From NCBI GenBank assembly GCA_963752345.1, contig CAVVYA010000017.1, forward strand, positions 62,001 through 126,000: 64,000 nt of DNA. The letters are read 5' to 3'. Positions within the stretch are counted from its first letter, which is position 1. Each line of letters begins with the position of its first letter. A model generated the notes under the pieces. That model was given only the letters and a program-made list of their open reading frames with translations. It was not told where the DNA came from and did no database searches. Positions 10,257 to 18,959 of this stretch are shown piece by piece. A program made the position numbers and the translations under genes. The stretch is from CAVVYA01 sp963752345 (GTDB lineage: Bacteria > Pseudomonadota > Alphaproteobacteria > SMXQ01).

Positions 10257-10600
10257 GGCTGCTTTCTCCCTAGGGCTTTCTTGCTACGACGCGGGCGCGG
10301 AAACGAAAGCAAGGAGGAAGCAAGAACGGTGCCATCCCCTTGCGGACGGCTTTGCGCGGCCCGGCGCGGAATTTTGCCCGATTGTAGCGGCGCGGCGGTG
10401 CACCCGAAAAGAGAATCCGGGTTGCCGCCCGCTCGGTGCCGCGTTCATCGTCGCGTCCTGGGTCAAGGTGCGTGCACCGCGGCATATGGCCGAGGCGCCG
10501 AGATAGGCCCCGGCCGTCGAGCCCAGAACGAGCCTGCCGGATGGCGGGTGTCCGATGCTGACGGGTAGTAAGGGGGTCGCCACCGGTGTAAAACAGCGGC
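10257..10600. other. Intergenic region without a recognised gene
   Basis: About 340 bases between the divergently transcribed TTT receptor and the ABC exporter. Open frames here lack homology, plausible codon use or ribosome-binding sites. I see no strong promoter, hairpin or repeat. It must hold the promoters of both flanking genes. Confidence 0.5.
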
Positions 10601-12445
10601 ATGTTCCGCTTTTTCGAAAACCTCGTGGCGCCGACCGGTCCGGCGCCGGCCGCACCGCCGCCTCCAGGTTTATGGGCCTTTTACTGGCATTTCGTGCGTC
10701 AGGCCAAAGGCTTGTTCGTGGCCCTGTTCGTTGCCGGACTGGCGGTCGCGCTGTCGGATTCGCTGGTCCCGCTGTTCATCGGCCGCCTGGTCACCCTTGT
10801 CACCAGCCACGACCCATCGGCTGTCTGGCCGGATGCAGCCTGGCAGCTCGCCGGCATGGCCGCCGTGATGCTGCTCGTGCGGCCGGCGGCGCTGCTGGTC
10901 CAGAATCTGATCACCAACCAGGCCATCGCGGTCAATGTCACCAACCTGATCCGCTGGCAGAGCCATTGGCATGTGGTGCGCCAGAGCTGGTCGTTCTTTC
11001 AGAACGATTTCGCCGGACGCATCGCCAACCGGGTGCTGCAGACCGGCTCGGCATTGCGCGAAAGCGTGGTGCTGACGATCACCGCGGTGTGGTACATCGT
11101 GGTCTACGGCAGCAGCGCGCTGGTATTGCTCGCTTCGGCGGACCCGCGGCTGGCCGCACCGCTCGTTGTCTGGGGCATCGCCTACGCGATTCTTCTGCGC
11201 CATTTCGTGCCGCGCCTGCGCGACTTGTCGAAGAAAGTGTCCGGTGCGCGCTCGCTGGTCAGCGGGCGCATCGTCGACAGCTACACCAACATCCTCACCG
11301 TGAAGCTGTTCGCCCGCGCGCGCGACGAGGATGCCTATGTGCGCGAGGCGGTGGACGATCACACGGAGGCGTTCCGTCAGCAGCAGCGCAAGGTGACGCT
11401 GTTCTCCTTCTTGCTCATCACCATGAACGCGATGCTCGTCGTCTCGACCGCCACGGTCGCGATCGTGCTGTGGCTCGATGGCAAGATTTCGCCGGGTGCC
11501 ATCGCCATGGCGTTGCCGCTCACCTGGCAGATCGTCAATATCGCCGGCTGGGTGGCGCAGCATATCACCTCGATCTTCGAGAACATCGGTGTGGTACAGG
11601 AGGGCACCGGCTCGATCGCCGTGCCGCACCTGCTGACCGATGCGCCGGATGCACAGCCGCTGGTGGTATCGCGCGGCGATATCCGCTTCGAAGACGTGTC
11701 CTTCGGTTATGGCCGCGACAGCGGCGTGCTGCATGACCTCGACGTGCATATCCGGCCCGGCGAACGCGTAGGGCTGGTCGGGCCGTCCGGTGCCGGCAAG
11801 TCGACGCTCGTCAATCTGCTGCTACGGTTCTTCGAGCCGGAGCAGGGCCGCATTCTGATCGACGGCCAGGACATCGCGGGCGTCACCCAGGAAAGCCTGC
11901 GTTCTCAGATTGCCATGGTGACCCAGGATACCTCGCTGCTGCATCGGTCGGTGCGCGAGAATATCCGCTACGGCAAGCCCGAGGCGAGCGACGCGGAGAT
12001 CGAGGCCGCTGCGCGCCAGGCCCACGCCGAGGAGTTCATTGCCGAGTTGCAGGACTGGCGAGGCCGGCACGGCTATGACGCCCAGGTCGGCGAGCGCGGC
12101 GTCAAGCTGTCGGGTGGCCAGCGCCAGCGCGTGGCGCTCGCCCGCGTCATCCTCAAGAACGCCCCCATTCTGATTCTCGACGAGGCCACCTCGGCGCTGG
12201 ATTCGGAAGCCGAGGCGGCGATCCAGGAACAGCTCGCCGGTCTGATGGAAGGCAAGACGGTGATTGCCATCGCCCATCGGCTCTCCACCATCGCCCGCAT
12301 GGACCGCCTGCTCGTGATCGACCGCGGCCGCATCGTCGAGGAGGGCACCCACGCGGCGCTGCTCGCCCGCAATGGCGTCTACGCCCGGCTATGGCGGCGC
12401 CAGTCCGGCGCCTTCCTCGAGGACGAAGTCGCCGACGTCGGCTAA
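10601..12445 (+). CDS. ABC exporter, fused membrane and ATPase domains
   Basis: A 614-residue half-transporter that would work as a dimer in the inner membrane. The N-terminal six-helix exporter domain occupies about residues 30-330. The ATPase domain follows with Walker A GPSGAGKST near 395, signature LSGGQ near 503, Walker B ILILDEA near 523 and the switch histidine in AHRLS. It is closest in style to the MsbA/MdlB multidrug or lipid exporters; the cargo is unknown. The gene ends one base before the converging UPF0178 gene. Confidence 0.92.
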   Translation: MFRFFENLVAPTGPAPAAPPPPGLWAFYWHFVRQAKGLFVALFVAGLAVALSDSLVPLFIGRLVTLVTSHDPSAVWPDAAWQLAGMAAVMLLVRPAALLVQNLITNQAIAVNVTNLIRWQSHWHVVRQSWSFFQNDFAGRIANRVLQTGSALRESVVLTITAVWYIVVYGSSALVLLASADPRLAAPLVVWGIAYAILLRHFVPRLRDLSKKVSGARSLVSGRIVDSYTNILTVKLFARARDEDAYVREAVDDHTEAFRQQQRKVTLFSFLLITMNAMLVVSTATVAIVLWLDGKISPGAIAMALPLTWQIVNIAGWVAQHITSIFENIGVVQEGTGSIAVPHLLTDAPDAQPLVVSRGDIRFEDVSFGYGRDSGVLHDLDVHIRPGERVGLVGPSGAGKSTLVNLLLRFFEPEQGRILIDGQDIAGVTQESLRSQIAMVTQDTSLLHRSVRENIRYGKPEASDAEIEAAARQAHAEEFIAELQDWRGRHGYDAQVGERGVKLSGGQRQRVALARVILKNAPILILDEATSALDSEAEAAIQEQLAGLMEGKTVIAIAHRLSTIARMDRLLVIDRGRIVEEGTHAALLARNGVYARLWRRQSGAFLEDEVADVG

Positions 12446-12446
12446 T

Positions 12447-12911
12447 CTAGTGGCCGCCTTGGCGCAGGGCGGCCTGAACGATCGTATCCAGCGCGCTGAG
12501 AAAGCGTGAACGGTCGGCCTTGCTGAACGGCGGCGGGCCGCCGCCGGTGTGGCCGAGTTCGCGCAGGTGGCGCGAGAGTTCGCGTCCGGCCAGGGCGCCG
12601 CCGATATTGTCCCCCGTCCACAGCTTGCCAGCCGGCGACAGGGCCCGTGCGCCTTTGGCCAGGCAGCGCGAGGCGAGCGGAATATCCGCAGTGACGCAGA
12701 CATCGGCGCCGCCGATGCGCTCGGCAATCCAGTTGTCGGCGGCGTCCGCGCCCTCGGCCACGGTGATCATCTGGACCAAGGGATTGCGCGGCGGCAGGAT
12801 TGGCCGCGATCCGTTGGACACCACGAACACCTTAAGCCCGAGCCGGTCGGCCACGCGATAGACCTCGTCGCGCACCGGACAGGCGTCACCGTCGATATAG
12901 ATTTCCGTCAT
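12447..12911 (-). CDS. UPF0178 (YaiI/YqxD, DUF188) family protein
   Basis: A 154-residue cytoplasmic protein of the conserved UPF0178 family. Signature parts are IYIDGDACPVRDEV at the start, SNGSRP near residue 32, and ADNWIAERI followed by TADIPLASRCLAKGA. The fold resembles a PIN/NYN nuclease and the early aspartates are in place, but no activity is established for the family. The frame is open to 13082, yet the family begins at the ATG at 12911 (MTEIYIDGD), which I use. Confidence 0.9.
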   Translation of the reverse strand: MTEIYIDGDACPVRDEVYRVADRLGLKVFVVSNGSRPILPPRNPLVQMITVAEGADAADNWIAERIGGADVCVTADIPLASRCLAKGARALSPAGKLWTGDNIGGALAGRELSRHLRELGHTGGGPPPFSKADRSRFLSALDTIVQAALRQGGH

Positions 12912-13240
12912 GGCGTCTTGATAGAACGGGCGGGCGGCGCGTGCAACCTGCGTCGATCCGAGACAATCCACGGCTGTCCGGTTCGGCATCCACATTTGCC
13001 AGGACAGCGCTGACAGCATGACATGTGATAGGTGGGCCGCCCGAAGAGGGACGTTGCTCGTCAACTTGAGCGGGGCATCCACGAATCGGCGCCTGCCAAC
13101 GGTCTCGGCCTTGACCGGACAACCGTGGGACGAGCCGGGGCGCGAGACATTATTCGGATCGTCGTCTGTCGTATGCCTCAGGGAACATCCGACGCGCCCG
13201 GTGGTCTATTGCCTGTTCTACTATCTTCCGGAGAACCATC
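12912..13240. other. Intergenic region without a recognised gene
   Basis: About 330 bases between UPF0178 and the divergent flavin oxidoreductase. Short open frames here show no family features. No hairpin, repeat or clear promoter was found apart from the GGAG ribosome-binding site of the following gene. Confidence 0.5.
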
Positions 13241-14422
13241 ATGGACGAGGTAGCCGCGCGCAGCCCAGCGTCGCAATTCCACAGCGGCCGTGCGGACAGC
13301 CTGCATGATCAGGAGGTGCCGGAGATCGATCTGACCAGTCCGCTGACGATCCGAGGCGTCACCTTGCGCAACCGCATCGTCATGTCGCCGATGTGCCAGT
13401 ACAGCGCCGAGCACGGCTTCGCCAACGATTGGCACCTCGTTCATCTCGGCAGCCGCGCCGCGGGCGGCGTCGCGCTGGTCATGGTCGAGGCGACCGCGGT
13501 GACGGCGGATGGGCGCATCTCGCCGGGCGACATGGGAATCTGGAGCGACGACCATACCGAGCCGCTGGCCCGCATCGCGCGCTTCGTCCATTCGCAGGGC
13601 GCGGTCGCCGGAATTCAGCTTGCCCATGCGGGACGCAAGGCGAGCTGCGATCTGCCATGGAATGGCGGCCTCAATCTCAATTCGAAAAAGCTCAAGACGC
13701 CGAAGCCCGGCGGCTGGCAAACCGTGGCGCCGAGCCCGATCCCGTTCGATGAGGACGATCCGCCGCCGAAAGAACTCGACGAAGCGGGCATCGAGCAGAT
13801 TCGGCAGGCCTTCGAGGCGGCCGCGCGGCGCGCGCTGGCTGCCGGATTCAAGGTCATCGAGATTCACGCGGCCCACGGCTACCTGCTGCACGAATTCCTC
13901 TCGCCGCTGAGCAACCGGCGCACCGATCAATACGGCGGTACGCTGGAGAACCGCATGCGGCTGACGCTGCAGATCGCCGAGCGGCTGCGTAAGCTGATGC
14001 CCGCCGAGCTGCCGCTGTTCGTCCGCATCTCGGCGACCGATTGGGTCGACGGCGGCTGGGATGTGGACCAGTCGGTCGAGCTGGCCAAGCGGCTGAAGCC
14101 GATCGGCGTCGATCTGATCGACGTCTCGTCCGGCGCGCTGGTGCCGCACGCCCAGATCCCCGTCGGCAAAGGTTTCCAGGTGCCGTTCGCCCGGCGCATC
14201 CGGCGCGAGGCGGACATCCGCACCGGCGCCGTGGGCATGATCACCGATTGCGAGCACGCCAACGAGATCATCACCAGCGGCGAGGCCAACCTGGTGTTCC
14301 TCGCCCGCGAGTTGCTGCGCGAACCCTATTGGGCGCTCGACGCCCAGCAGAAGCTCGAGGCCGAGCCGGCCTGGCCGCTGCAATACGGCTATGCGGTGCG
14401 GCGGCGACCGAAGCCCAGCTGA
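13241..14422 (+). CDS. NADH:flavin oxidoreductase, old yellow enzyme (YqjM-like)
   Basis: FMN-dependent TIM-barrel ene-reductase of 393 residues that reduces activated C=C bonds with NAD(P)H. YqjM-class features are visible: MSPMCQYSAEHG (the redox-tuning cysteine), GIQLAHAGRKAS, and the substrate/FMN site HAAHGYLLHEFLSPLSNRR. DQYGGTLENRMR and the late phosphate-binding strand LVFLARELLREPYW complete it. About 30 extra N-terminal residues precede the barrel. GGAG seven bases before the ATG supports the start. It heads a plus-strand run of catabolic genes, consistent with a role in reducing unsaturated intermediates. Confidence 0.92.
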   Translation: MDEVAARSPASQFHSGRADSLHDQEVPEIDLTSPLTIRGVTLRNRIVMSPMCQYSAEHGFANDWHLVHLGSRAAGGVALVMVEATAVTADGRISPGDMGIWSDDHTEPLARIARFVHSQGAVAGIQLAHAGRKASCDLPWNGGLNLNSKKLKTPKPGGWQTVAPSPIPFDEDDPPPKELDEAGIEQIRQAFEAAARRALAAGFKVIEIHAAHGYLLHEFLSPLSNRRTDQYGGTLENRMRLTLQIAERLRKLMPAELPLFVRISATDWVDGGWDVDQSVELAKRLKPIGVDLIDVSSGALVPHAQIPVGKGFQVPFARRIRREADIRTGAVGMITDCEHANEIITSGEANLVFLARELLREPYWALDAQQKLEAEPAWPLQYGYAVRRRPKPS

Positions 14423-14604
14423 CATGCCTCGGCACTGACGACGGAAGCCTCTGCGAAGCAGGCGGCTTGCGCTTTTTCCCCAAGATGTCGGCGCGCGCCA
14501 GCGCCGCATTGACAAACCTCCCCTGAGCCCAGGTACCGATGCGTCATGCTGCGGCGTTCCGTTCCGCGGCCGCATTCGGTTTCACCATCATTCAGGGACA
14601 ACCC

Positions 14605-15478
14605 ATGGATCCTCGGCCCTACGGCCCGTTCGACTATATGCCCATCAACCGGCGCCCGAAGATCACCTGGCCCGGCGGCGCGCGCGTGGCCCTGTGGGTG
14701 ATTCCGAACATCGAGTTCTTCGCGCTGAACGAGCCGATGCAGGGCTCGAAACAGATCCCCAACGTGCCGGCCTGGGCGAAGCGCGATTACGGCAACCGAA
14801 TCGGCATCTTCCGCATGATGGAGGTGATGAGCCGCTACGACGTGCGCGGGACCGTGGCGCTGAATTCGGACCTGTGCGACTGGCATCCGGAGATTCTCGA
14901 TCAGGCCGGGGAGCTCGGTTGGGAATTCATGGGCCACAACCAGAGCAACACACGGCGGCTCACCGATATTCCAGCGGCGGAAGAGGGCGCGGTGATCAAG
15001 GCCACCCTCGATCGCATCGAGAAGCAGACCGGCAAGCGGCCGCGCGGCTGGCTCGGCTCCGGCCTCCAGGAGACCTGGAATTCGCTGGAGCACCTGGCGG
15101 CGGGCGGCGTGCGAGTATGTCGCCGACTGGGTCAACGACGACCAGCCCTATCGCATGGCGGCCGGCGGCAAGACCATGGTCTCGGTGCCTTATTCCCTCG
15201 AGCTCAACGACAAGCCGGCCTTCGAGCAGTATCTGCGTACGCCGGAGGAATTCGCTGCGATGATCATCCGCAGTTTCGACGTGCTCTATCGCGAAGGCGC
15301 CGAATCGGGCCGCGTCATGGCGATCGCGCTGCATCCCTACATTACCGGCGTGTCCCACCGGATCGACGCGCTCGATACGGCGCTTGCCTATATCTGCAAG
15401 CATGCGGACGTGTGGCGCGCGACCGGTGAGGAAATCATGGACCACTACATAAAGACGGTTCCGGCCGGCGCGCGCTGA
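14605..15478 (+). CDS. PuuE-like polysaccharide deacetylase family protein (copy 2, one-base frameshift)
   Basis: Paralogue of the protein at 8215-9087, about 290 residues once repaired, with the same landmarks: RRPKITWPGG, VIPNIEFFAL, ALNSDLCDWHPE, MGHNQSNTRR, RPRGWLGSGLQETWNS and ALHPYITG. A +1 insertion near 15111 (gtg-c-gag) throws the reading frame after LAAGGV; removing it gives VEYVADWVNDDQPY, matching copy 1. I use the ATG at 14605 (MDPRPYGPF) because copy 1 begins in the same way; the frame is open upstream to 14539. Confidence 0.83.
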
Positions 15479-15615
15479 TCGACGCATCCCGTACGCGTCG
15501 AAAACTGCGACGTCACAGATTTTTGCGTCCCAACTGGCGTACGGCTCTTGTATAAGAATGCCTCGATGTCGAATGCGTTGTGTTTCGGCGCGTATTTGTT
15601 GGAGTAGGACCCCCT

Positions 15616-16443
15616 ATGGAGATCATGATTCGCGGCCACCGGTGTGTGTACGAGCGCACGGGACAGGGGCCCGATCTGACATTGCTGCATAGCGTCGGCC
15701 TCAGCACACGGCAGGGTTGGCGCAATCAGATCCCAGCGCTCGCCAAACACTTCACGGTGCTGAGCTACGATTTCCGCGGCCTCGGCGAATCCGAGACGGG
15801 CCGCGAGCCGCTCGGCGTCGATACCTTCGTCGGCGACCTGGAAGAACTGCTGGCCCGGCTCGGCATCACGCGCACCGCTCTCATGGGCGTGTCGCTCGGC
15901 GGCTTCGTGTCCCAGGCCTTCGCGCTGAAGCGGCCTGAGATCGTCTCGGCCATGGTGCTGGTCTCGACCACGTCCAAGATCTACGCCGGTCATGCCGGCC
16001 GGCGCGCCGAGCGCAACGAGAATATCCGCAAGCACGGCATGGCGGTCGCCGCGGCGCATCAGCTCGACAGCCATTTTCCGGACGATTTCGCCAAGGCCAA
16101 TCCGGACGTTCTCGCCTGGTACAAAAAACACTACGAGCAGAACAATCCGGAAAACTACATCGCCATCATGGAGGACCTCGGGCGCTTCGACAGCAGCGCG
16201 CGTCTGCCGGAGATCCGCGTGCCGACCCTGATCGTCGCCGGCAGCGCCGATCATACGTCGGTCGCCGGCAAGGAGCCGCTCGACAGCGCCAAGACGCTGA
16301 ACCGCTCGATTGCGGGCTCGCGGCTCGCAGTCATCGATGGCGCTTTCCACTATCCCCACCTCGACCATGCCGCGGAATTCAACGCCCGCGTGATCGAATT
16401 CCTCACGACCGCGCTCGCCGAACGCAAAGCGACGACGGCCTGA
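15616..16443 (+). CDS. Alpha/beta hydrolase (enol-lactonase-like)
   Basis: A 275-residue serine hydrolase. It shows the oxyanion strand LLHSVGLSTRQGW, DFRGLGESE, the nucleophile elbow GVSLGGFVSQ (serine near residue 98), the acid strand VPTLIVAGSADHTS, and a late histidine in FHYPHLDHA. The layout resembles PcaD-type 3-oxoadipate enol-lactonases and meta-cleavage hydrolases, which fits the surrounding catabolic genes, but the substrate is inferred only. A GGAG-type site precedes the ATG at 15616. Two TTT receptor genes follow. Confidence 0.82.
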   Translation: MEIMIRGHRCVYERTGQGPDLTLLHSVGLSTRQGWRNQIPALAKHFTVLSYDFRGLGESETGREPLGVDTFVGDLEELLARLGITRTALMGVSLGGFVSQAFALKRPEIVSAMVLVSTTSKIYAGHAGRRAERNENIRKHGMAVAAAHQLDSHFPDDFAKANPDVLAWYKKHYEQNNPENYIAIMEDLGRFDSSARLPEIRVPTLIVAGSADHTSVAGKEPLDSAKTLNRSIAGSRLAVIDGAFHYPHLDHAAEFNARVIEFLTTALAERKATTA

Positions 16444-16587
16444 ATCGTCCAAGCTTGCGCCGGTCGCATCCGCGCCCGGGCGGTGCCCGATGGCATGTTC
16501 CTTGCTCTAGAAAACACGTCACGACCGGATGGGTTACGAGCAGCGTGCCCGCCGTACACTCACTGTTTCCGAAAGGCCATAACGATT

Positions 16588-17616
16588 ATGAGTAAACGCG
16601 TATCGAGTTCTCTTTCCGCCGCCGTCGCCCTCTCGCTCGGGCTCGTCGCCGCACCGGCAATCGCCGACCCCATTGCCGATTTCTACAAAGGCAAGTCCGT
16701 CGCCATGGTGATCGGCACGGCGGCCGGCGGCGGCTACGATTTTTTCGGCCGCCTGGTGGCGCGCCATATGGGCAACCACATCCCCGGCAAGCCCTCGGTG
16801 ATTCCCAACAACATGCCGGGCGCGGGCAGCCTGCGCGCCGCCAATTATCTTTATGAGATCGCGCCGAAGGACGGCACCGCGATCGGCATCATCACCCAGA
16901 CCGTGGCGCTGGAAGAAGCGCTGGGCACGCCCGGCGTGCGCTTCAAGGCGGCGGACTTTGCCTGGATCGGCCGCGTCGCCGCGAACGTCGAGGTGCAACT
17001 GCTCTCCGATCGTTCGAAGGCCAAGACCATCCAGGACCTGATGACGATGGAAGTCCCGGTCGCCGGCACCGGTCCGGGCCTCGCGTCCGTCGTCTATCCG
17101 ACCGTGCTGAACAACATTCTCGGCACCAAGTTCAAGGTGGTCACCGGCTACACCGGGTCGACCGAGTCGCTTCTGGCGGTAGAGCGCGGCGAAGTCGATG
17201 GCGCCTTGACCTCGTGGAGTTCGCTCAAAACGACCCAGAAGTCTTGGATCGACGAAAAGAAGATCAACATCCTGGTCCAGTACACCCTGGAGAAGCATCC
17301 CGACCTGCCGAACGTGCCGACGGTGGTCGAACTCGCCAAGACGCCGGAAGACCGGCAGATCCTGGCACTTTATGCCAGCGGCGCCGTCGTCGGGCGTTCG
17401 ATCGCCTCGACGCCGAAGCTGGCGCCGGAGCGCCTCAAGGCGCTGCGCGCGGCGTTTCAGGCCATGCTCAAGGATCCGGCGTTCCTCGCCGAAATCGAGA
17501 AGACCAAGGCGGACTTCGATCCGATGTCGGGCGAGGAGCTCGAAAAGATCATCGCCAACTCTGCGAAGATGACCGACTCCATGCGGGAGAAAGCCCGGAC
17601 TGCGCGCGGCCTCTAA
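16588..17616 (+). CDS. TTT (Bug/TctC family) periplasmic solute receptor
   Basis: Secreted solute-binding protein of 342 residues with a signal peptide ending near residue 25 (APAIAD). Family parts are ADFYKGKSVAMVIG, GGGYDFFGRLVARHMGNHIPG, NNMPGAGS, APKDGTAIG and NILGTKFKVVTGYTG. GAAAGG about ten bases before the ATG at 16588 decides the start over in-frame ATGs further up. It lies between the hydrolase and another receptor, and a strong terminator follows, so it probably ends the hydrolase transcript. No TctA/TctB partner is present. Confidence 0.9.
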   Translation: MSKRVSSSLSAAVALSLGLVAAPAIADPIADFYKGKSVAMVIGTAAGGGYDFFGRLVARHMGNHIPGKPSVIPNNMPGAGSLRAANYLYEIAPKDGTAIGIITQTVALEEALGTPGVRFKAADFAWIGRVAANVEVQLLSDRSKAKTIQDLMTMEVPVAGTGPGLASVVYPTVLNNILGTKFKVVTGYTGSTESLLAVERGEVDGALTSWSSLKTTQKSWIDEKKINILVQYTLEKHPDLPNVPTVVELAKTPEDRQILALYASGAVVGRSIASTPKLAPERLKALRAAFQAMLKDPAFLAEIEKTKADFDPMSGEELEKIIANSAKMTDSMREKARTARGL

Positions 17617-17638
17617 ACCCCCATTAAATCGACAAGTG

Positions 17639-17672
17639 AAGCGCTCCCGTGCACACGGGGGCGCTTTTTTGT
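17639..17672 (+). terminator. Rho-independent terminator
   Basis: A GC-rich hairpin (gcgctcccgtg / cacgggggcgc) is followed directly by six T. It closes the transcript of the TTT receptor gene ending at 17616. Its arms and tail are almost identical to the terminator at 20452-20482. Confidence 0.9.
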
Positions 17673-17916
17673 GCCTGCGCACAGCCGAGATTTGCGCACG
17701 GATGCGCTCGTGAATTACCAGCACAATAAATTTCCTGTGCCGACACTTCTAATCGCACGTGCCGTGGCTTAGGCTCTCGCATACAGGGAGAGGCACAAAA
17801 AGCGCCCCGCCGCGTCAGGGCAAACATCATCCCGCAAAATCAGTGCGCGGTTTGCTCCGCCATCGGGGCAGAGGTCTGCCTCCGTGTGTTGGATGACAAC
17901 AGTGAGGCATACTTAC

Positions 17917-18933
17917 ATGAAGCCGATGAAAAGATGGGTGGCGGCGATCGCCGCGGTGGGTGGCGTTGCCACCGGCGTGAACATGGCGCACGCCCAGGAT
18001 TTTTATGCCGGCAAGGAAGTCAGCCTGCACATCGGATTCGGTAGCGGCGGCGGCTACGACGCCTATAGCCGCCTGGCAGCGCGCCATCTCGGACGCCACG
18101 TTCCCGGCCATCCAAACGTCGTTCCAAAAAACATGCCCGGCGCGGGCGGACTGAAGGTGGCCAATTTTATGTGGCGTTTGGCGCCCAAGGACGGCACGGC
18201 GTTGGCAATGGCGGCCGAAGCGCTCGCCCTTGAGCAGATCCTCGAAGGGCCAGGCACCGACTACAAGGCGGACGAATTCCTCTGGATCGGCCGGATGTTC
18301 TCGACCGCATCGGTGTTCTTCACCTGGCATACTGCGCCAGTGACGAACATCGAGGAGGCCCGCAAATACGAGTCGGTCTTCGGCTCGAGCGGCCCGGGCA
18401 TCACCTATTACACGCCGCGTGCGCTGAACAAACTCGCCGGCACCAAATTCAAGATTGTCACCGGCTATACCGGATCGGCCGAAGTCGAACTTGCCATGGA
18501 GCGCCAGGAGGTGCATGGGGCATTCGGCTTCTGGTGGGAACTCGCTCATCGTCGGCCCGAGTGGGTGCAGCAAAAGAAGATCCAGCCGCTCTATGTCGTC
18601 TATGACCAGCGCATTCCGGAACTGCCGCAGATTCCAACCATGATTGAGCTCGCGACCACTGACGAGGGCCGCGACATCATGAAGCTGCTGACGAGTACCA
18701 CAGCGATCGGCCGTTCGATTTTTACCACGGCAAATGTGCCCGCCGACCGTGTTGCGCAGCTGCGCAAGGCTTATCTGACTATGCTGGAGGACGCGGCATT
18801 CCAGGCCGACCTGACCAAGTCGGGTCTACGGCTGATCGAGCCGATCGGCGGCGAGGAGTTGCAGAGGATCGTGAAAAATACCTACAGCTTCCCACGGGCC
18901 CTGGTTGAAGTGGCCAAGCAGACGCGAGAATAA
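17917..18933 (+). CDS. TTT (Bug/TctC family) periplasmic solute receptor
   Basis: Secreted binding protein of about 338 residues. A lysine/arginine start (MKPMKRW) and hydrophobic stretch end at AHAQ. DFYAGKEVSLHIG, GGGYDAYSRLAARHLGRHVPG, KNMPGAGG, APKDGTAL and LAGTKFKIVTGYTG follow. I start at the ATG at 17917 because it gives a clean signal peptide; the frame is open to 17884. Only 26 bases separate it from the UbiD gene, so the two are very likely one operon. The receptor may therefore import the acid that UbiD decarboxylates. Confidence 0.9.
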   Translation: MKPMKRWVAAIAAVGGVATGVNMAHAQDFYAGKEVSLHIGFGSGGGYDAYSRLAARHLGRHVPGHPNVVPKNMPGAGGLKVANFMWRLAPKDGTALAMAAEALALEQILEGPGTDYKADEFLWIGRMFSTASVFFTWHTAPVTNIEEARKYESVFGSSGPGITYYTPRALNKLAGTKFKIVTGYTGSAEVELAMERQEVHGAFGFWWELAHRRPEWVQQKKIQPLYVVYDQRIPELPQIPTMIELATTDEGRDIMKLLTSTTAIGRSIFTTANVPADRVAQLRKAYLTMLEDAAFQADLTKSGLRLIEPIGGEELQRIVKNTYSFPRALVEVAKQTRE

Positions 18934-18959
18934 CCGGCAGACGCGTAACAGGAGAGTGA

